NCBI RefSeq assembly: GCF_963676325.1
Contig: NZ_OY781099.1
Span: 2,108,001 to 2,172,000 of the forward strand
DNA: 64,000 nucleotides
Source of the DNA: an uncultured Bacteroides sp.
GTDB lineage: Bacteria > Bacteroidota > Bacteroidia > Bacteroidales > Bacteroidaceae
Direction: 5' to 3'
Shown here: piece by piece, positions 60,303 to 64,000 of the stretch
Layout of the letters: the number at the start of each line of letters is the position of its first letter
Numbering within the stretch: the first letter of the stretch is position 1
Made by a program: the position numbers and the translations under genes
Notes under the pieces: generated by a model
Databases searched by the model: none
What the model saw: only the letters and a program-made list of their open reading frames with translations
What the model was told of the DNA's origin: nothing

Positions 60303-62117
60303 TCATTTATACATGTAGTACCACCAATAAGTCTTCCCAAAATCACGACGCATTATATTCTTCTCAGACAATGGGTTCTTTTGTTCCTTCTTCTCTTTCA
60401 AATACTTATCAAACTTTTGTTTTGTTTCTGGACTTACATATAACATTGGACCAACATGCAGATAGTTGCATAAAGCAGCAGCTTCTGCATAATGTTTTGG
60501 TATAGGATTCTTGTAGAACAATTTGTATAGTTTTACTCCCCATGCAAATTTATCAAGCTTTTTATCCAGCAAGGCAGACATCATGTAATAGTCGTATGCT
60601 ACTTTATTATCTATATTCTTGCGATAGAAATTACAAATAAATTTATCATATTTACCTTTAGCAGGACATTCAAAATACTTATCGGACTGTCGTTTCTTTA
60701 TATCTCCCAACACTGAATCCTTATTTATAAGGGAATTATCTGCAGAGAACTGATTGAGCTCTTTGGCGAAATCGTTATGATACTGAGTCTCGCCTAATAT
60801 ACTTGTCGCATTCTTTGTTACATTCAGATGTCCATTCACGGTAGCAATAAGGGCATAATTCTTTAGTGCTCTATAAGAATCTCTCTTATTCAGATAATCA
60901 TTGTTGGCCCATTCAGAAGCTAGATGTCTGGCTCCCAGATTTAAATAAATCATTGGTCCGGCAGGATATGAGATTCCTTCTTTGGTATAATCAAAGAACA
61001 GTCCGTCCGATTTAAAGTCCTGAGTATATTCAAACATCTTTTCTCCTGCTTTGCCTGAAAGTTCCAAAGCAAAATTGCGAAGTATGGTCATCTCTCTTGT
61101 AGGATGCGGAGCATCTTTTCCAACTCTCAAAGCGCGATCAAAATCGCCCTTCTGAATGGAATTATCAATAGCCATTTCATCTCTGAAATCATCATTGGTA
61201 TTTGCCATACAAGCGGTTGCTGCACAGAACACAATAAACCAAATAAGGTTTGTATAAGTCCACCTAGCATAAGAAATGATTCTGTTGCCAAAAGGAAAAA
61301 AGTGTTGCTTTATAGCTACAAACAGGAAGAAACCTACAAGCAACAGATGTGGCAAAAGACTTTCTTCGCTATGTCCTAATGGGATAGCAGGATAAACGCC
61401 AAACAATACTTGTGAAGCGGTAGCGTGTGGATAGAACACAAACTTTGCTAAAAGGAATGACAAAAGGTACAACCCAATGCAGATTAAATAAGTCAGTGTT
61501 TTATTCTGATTTCTGACCGACGAATTGCTGCACAAAAGTATGAAAGCAAAGAAATAAAGGGCATAGCTTCCTGATAAAGCAAAGAATAACAAAGGAAACA
61601 ACCAGCATATTGTTATGATACTTTCTGTGGAATCTTTTATTCTACTGAAGAAAAAGTAGCTTAACAATAAGATAGACAGACCTGGTAAATAAGTAAACAT
61701 TGACTCTATATGAGCCACAACATAAAGTGAACGCCCTACATTCGTCATGGCTATCAACAGCAGAAACGAAGGGATGTATGAGAGAACAAAATACTTCTTG
61801 TTAAAATCGAACGATTTATAGACTAGCCACCTTATAAACAACAATAATCCGGTGATTATAAGTGCACCTAGCCATGGATAATACAGAAACTGAGTAAGGA
61901 AACCTGTAATATAAAGAAGCACTCCCCCCGGTTGACTCATTTTATCAAGGAAGAAAGAGGTGTTATAAACAAAAAGAGAAAAATCCTCTGTCGTGCTTAA
62001 TAGATAACGAAAGTTGACAGCTAGATAAACTAAACTGAATATAGTGAAAAGCAGCCCGCTCACAATGGATATGGTGCGGGCTGCTTTCTTTTCTGAATGC
62101 GAGTTATAACTATACAT
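60303..62117 (-). CDS. DUF6057 multi-pass membrane protein
   Basis: A 604-residue protein. The first half has about ten membrane segments (for instance VSGLLFTIFSLVYLAVNF and YIPSFLLLIAMTNVGRSLYV). The second half (about 320-604) is soluble and helical, with GDFDRALRVGKDAPHPTREM and RHLASEWANNDYLNKRDSY resembling TPR-like repeats. It matches what I recall of DUF6057. It begins 9 bp after the glgB stop, so the two are probably co-translated. No function is known; an envelope role tied to glycogen is speculation. Confidence 0.75.
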   Translation of the reverse strand: MYSYNSHSEKKAARTISIVSGLLFTIFSLVYLAVNFRYLLSTTEDFSLFVYNTSFFLDKMSQPGGVLLYITGFLTQFLYYPWLGALIITGLLLFIRWLVYKSFDFNKKYFVLSYIPSFLLLIAMTNVGRSLYVVAHIESMFTYLPGLSILLLSYFFFSRIKDSTESIITICWLFPLLFFALSGSYALYFFAFILLCSNSSVRNQNKTLTYLICIGLYLLSFLLAKFVFYPHATASQVLFGVYPAIPLGHSEESLLPHLLLVGFFLFVAIKQHFFPFGNRIISYARWTYTNLIWFIVFCAATACMANTNDDFRDEMAIDNSIQKGDFDRALRVGKDAPHPTREMTILRNFALELSGKAGEKMFEYTQDFKSDGLFFDYTKEGISYPAGPMIYLNLGARHLASEWANNDYLNKRDSYRALKNYALIATVNGHLNVTKNATSILGETQYHNDFAKELNQFSADNSLINKDSVLGDIKKRQSDKYFECPAKGKYDKFICNFYRKNIDNKVAYDYYMMSALLDKKLDKFAWGVKLYKLFYKNPIPKHYAEAAALCNYLHVGPMLYVSPETKQKFDKYLKEKKEQKNPLSEKNIMRRDFGKTYWWYYMYK

Positions 62118-62126
62118 ATATTATTT

Positions 62127-64000
62127 CTATTCCTTTTTACGCAATACTATAGCAGAACGAGCCGGTATATAAAGTTTCAGCCATTCTTTCTTTTCACCCT
62201 TATAAAGAGCATCAAAGTTTGTAAAATGCGTTATACTATCATCTGTTAATCCGTTGCCGCCAAATTCTTTTGCATCGGAATTTAGAATCACTTCGTAAGC
62301 TCCTGGTTCTACAAGGAATCCATAATCGGTAAACGACTTAGACGGATTAAAATTAAATACAAAAACAAGGTTTTTACGCTTGTATGCAAGAATCTGATCA
62401 CTGTCCTTATGCCATATTTCCTGTATTGGAGTGGCCTGGAAACCTTTTTCTCCCTTGATTATTTCTATCATCCTGGAGTCAAAATCGGCCAGATAATGAT
62501 AAGTCAACGTTTTACGGTCTACAAGATCCCACTGACGGCGTGCATATTTGCAGGACCAGTCATTACCTTCACGTGGGAAATCTATCCATTCCGGATGACC
62601 AAATTCATTTCCCATAAAGTTAAGATACCCTCCGTTGATGGTTGTAGCAGTAACTAAACGAATCATTTTGTGAAGAGCCAGACCGCGATTTACTTTGTAG
62701 TTCTCCGTTCCTTTTTGCATGTGCCAATACATATCAGCATCAATCAGACGGAAAATAATTGTTTTATCTCCCACCAGTGCCTGATCATGGCTTTCGGTAT
62801 ACGAGATTGTTTTTTCATCTTTACGACGATTGGTTACTTCCCAGAAAATGGACGAAGGTTTCCAGTCCTCATCAATCTTTTCCTTGATTGTTTTAATCCA
62901 GTAATCGGGGATATTCATTGCCATACGGTAATCAAACCCATAACCGCCATCTTCCGGTTTAACAGCAAGTCCGGGCATTCCGGATACTTCCTCAGCCACA
63001 GATATAGCGTTTGGATTAACCTGATGTATAAGCTTGTTTGCCAGTGTGAGGTAACAGATAGCATTGCCATCCTGATGACCATTATAATAATCGCCATAGT
63101 CAACAAAGGCTTCTCCCAACCCATGACTATAATATAGCATTGAAGTTACTCCATCGAAACGGAATCCGTCAAACTTATACTCGTCAAGCCAGAATTTACA
63201 GTTTGAAAGCAGGAAATGGATGACTTCATTTTTACCGTAGTCAAAGCAGAGCGAATCCCATGCCGGGTGTTCTCTTTTGCTTCCCTGATAGAAATACTGA
63301 CAAGGATCACCGGCAAGGTTACCCAGACCTTCCACTTCATTCTTCACGGCATGAGAATGGACAATATCCATAATCACTGCTATTCCCAATCCGTGAGCTG
63401 TATCAATTAATAGTTTCAGCTCTTCAGGAGTTCCGAAACGGGAAGATGCAGCAAAGAAATTAGAAACGTGGTAACCAAAGCTTCCATAATAAGGATGTTC
63501 CTGAATGGCCATAATCTGGATACAGTTGTATCCGGCTTTCACAACCCGTGGAAGTATCTTTTCACGGAATTCATTATATGTTCCAACCTTTTCCTCCTGC
63601 TGAGCCATACCAATATGGCATTCATAGATTAAAAGCGGATCTGTTGTAGGGATAAACGGAGTTTTACTAAATTCAAATTTTTCTTCAGGACTCCATACCT
63701 GAGCGGAGAATATTTTAGTAATATCGTCCTGTACCACGCGTGTAGCCCAGGCCGGAATACGTTCACCTTGTCCTCCGTTCCAGTGAACATTCAGCTTATA
63801 TAATTCGCCATGATGCAATGCATCGGCCGGTAACTTCAATTCCCAGTTACCGTTTTCGATGCGTTGCATTGCATAAGCTTCTTTCTCTTTCCAGTCACTG
63901 AATGTACCAATCATGTAAACCTGAGTGGCATTCGGAGCCCATTCACGGAAAACCCAACCATCATTTGTTCGGTGTAATCCAAAATACAAATATCCAGTAG
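62127..64000 (-). CDS. glgB: 1,4-alpha-glucan branching enzyme (GH13), 5' end beyond the window
   Basis: Makes alpha-1,6 branches in glycogen. The frame stays open to the right edge (…TGYLYFGLHRTNDGW), so the N-terminus, perhaps 50 residues, is missing; a TTG at 63987-63989 is not a credible start. In the visible 624 codons a CBM48-like domain (WAPNATQVYMIGTFSDW) precedes the GH13 barrel. Nucleophile Asp is in FRFDGVTSM, acid/base Glu in SVAEEVSGMPG, and the third carboxylate in TESHDQALVGD. The C-terminal domain ends in PARSAIVLRKKE. It heads the operon with DUF6057 and DsrE. Confidence 0.93.
   Translation of the reverse strand, partial: TGYLYFGLHRTNDGWVFREWAPNATQVYMIGTFSDWKEKEAYAMQRIENGNWELKLPADALHHGELYKLNVHWNGGQGERIPAWATRVVQDDITKIFSAQVWSPEEKFEFSKTPFIPTTDPLLIYECHIGMAQQEEKVGTYNEFREKILPRVVKAGYNCIQIMAIQEHPYYGSFGYHVSNFFAASSRFGTPEELKLLIDTAHGLGIAVIMDIVHSHAVKNEVEGLGNLAGDPCQYFYQGSKREHPAWDSLCFDYGKNEVIHFLLSNCKFWLDEYKFDGFRFDGVTSMLYYSHGLGEAFVDYGDYYNGHQDGNAICYLTLANKLIHQVNPNAISVAEEVSGMPGLAVKPEDGGYGFDYRMAMNIPDYWIKTIKEKIDEDWKPSSIFWEVTNRRKDEKTISYTESHDQALVGDKTIIFRLIDADMYWHMQKGTENYKVNRGLALHKMIRLVTATTINGGYLNFMGNEFGHPEWIDFPREGNDWSCKYARRQWDLVDRKTLTYHYLADFDSRMIEIIKGEKGFQATPIQEIWHKDSDQILAYKRKNLVFVFNFNPSKSFTDYGFLVEPGAYEVILNSDAKEFGGNGLTDDSITHFTNFDALYKGEKKEWLKLYIPARSAIVLRKKE

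Noticed and set aside
63987..63989. TTG as the start of glgB
   Set aside because: The frame continues unbroken to the window edge with the family sequence GYLYFGLHRTNDGW, so the gene is cut, not started, here.
1..64000. tRNA or rRNA genes
   Set aside because: No TTCGA-type T-arm with a matching acceptor stem and no rRNA-like sequence was seen on either strand by eye; a tRNA search program would settle this.

Overview
The window looks like a piece of a Bacteroides-type chromosome (order Bacteroidales). The sequence is AT-rich. Its promoters repeatedly carry the Bacteroidetes -7 element TAnnTTTG close to gene starts (for example 428-435, 1761-1768, 34060-34067), and Shine-Dalgarno sites are mostly weak. 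Several genes belong to Bacteroides-typical families: RprX/RprY-like regulators, a DUF4296 lipoprotein beside lspA, C10 (streptopain-like) proteases, GH115, and DUF6057. I see no rRNA, tRNA or CRISPR array.

Layout, left to right. 1-10.6 kb is housekeeping: a truncated thioredoxin-fold lipoprotein/secreted protein, serB, a DEAD-box helicase, the minus-strand operon ileS - dksA-like - lspA - DUF4296 - hypothetical, and a DUF134 regulator with two NifX-like proteins. 10.8-14.4 kb has a secreted serine hydrolase, a universal stress protein and a solitary ThsB-like TIR protein. 14.4-15.3 kb is a 0.9-kb non-coding repeat island. 15.3-21.8 kb carries a thiamine-binding protein, a peroxiredoxin, a transaldolase-like aldolase, an RprXY-like two-component pair and a TonB-receptor-like barrel. 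21.8-26.4 kb has an acetyltransferase/nitrilase fusion and a GH115 alpha-glucuronidase. 26.4-33.7 kb is a minus-strand signalling and transport cluster: a 1,524-residue double sensor kinase, a response regulator, an AbgT transporter and a small membrane protein. 34.1-41.1 kb has a split ThrE exporter, gpmA, and a uronate-catabolism locus (kdgA-kdgK divergent from a LacI regulator and uxaA). 41.4-46.6 kb has two tandem C10 proteases with C-terminal sorting-like domains and a lipoprotein. 47.3-52.7 kb has lipB, a CE8 pectinesterase, a copper P-type ATPase and a Cys/His-rich small protein. 52.8-57.9 kb has a DUF3298 lipoprotein, rsmG, an MBL hydrolase and gcvP. 57.9-59.85 kb is a group IIC-like intron, and 59.9-64 kb is glgB (cut by the window edge) - DUF6057 - DsrE.

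The metabolic theme is uronic acids. GH115 would release glucuronic acid from xylan and CE8 would demethylate pectin. UxaA, KdgK and KdgA take altronate through 2-keto-3-deoxygluconate to pyruvate and glyceraldehyde-3-phosphate. The two divergent promoters of the kdgK/lacI locus each carry a matching CG-centred palindrome just downstream of the -7 box, so local control by the LacI protein is likely.

The most unusual non-coding signals are four: (1) three arrays, each with four TGTACA-like hexamers spaced exactly 22 bp apart (15141-15212, 29015-29086, 52159-52230); (2) a pair of MITE-like elements, one of them (46575-46737) with 25-bp terminal inverted repeats and 8-bp flanking direct repeats; (3) an island of inverted GCTAGATC blocks next to the TIR gene; (4) a short promoter-terminator unit at 33857-33964 that may be a small RNA. 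The most unusual protein is the double sensor kinase. Its first module has an intact ATPase but Tyr where the phospho-acceptor His is expected, and its second has the His but an eroded ATPase.
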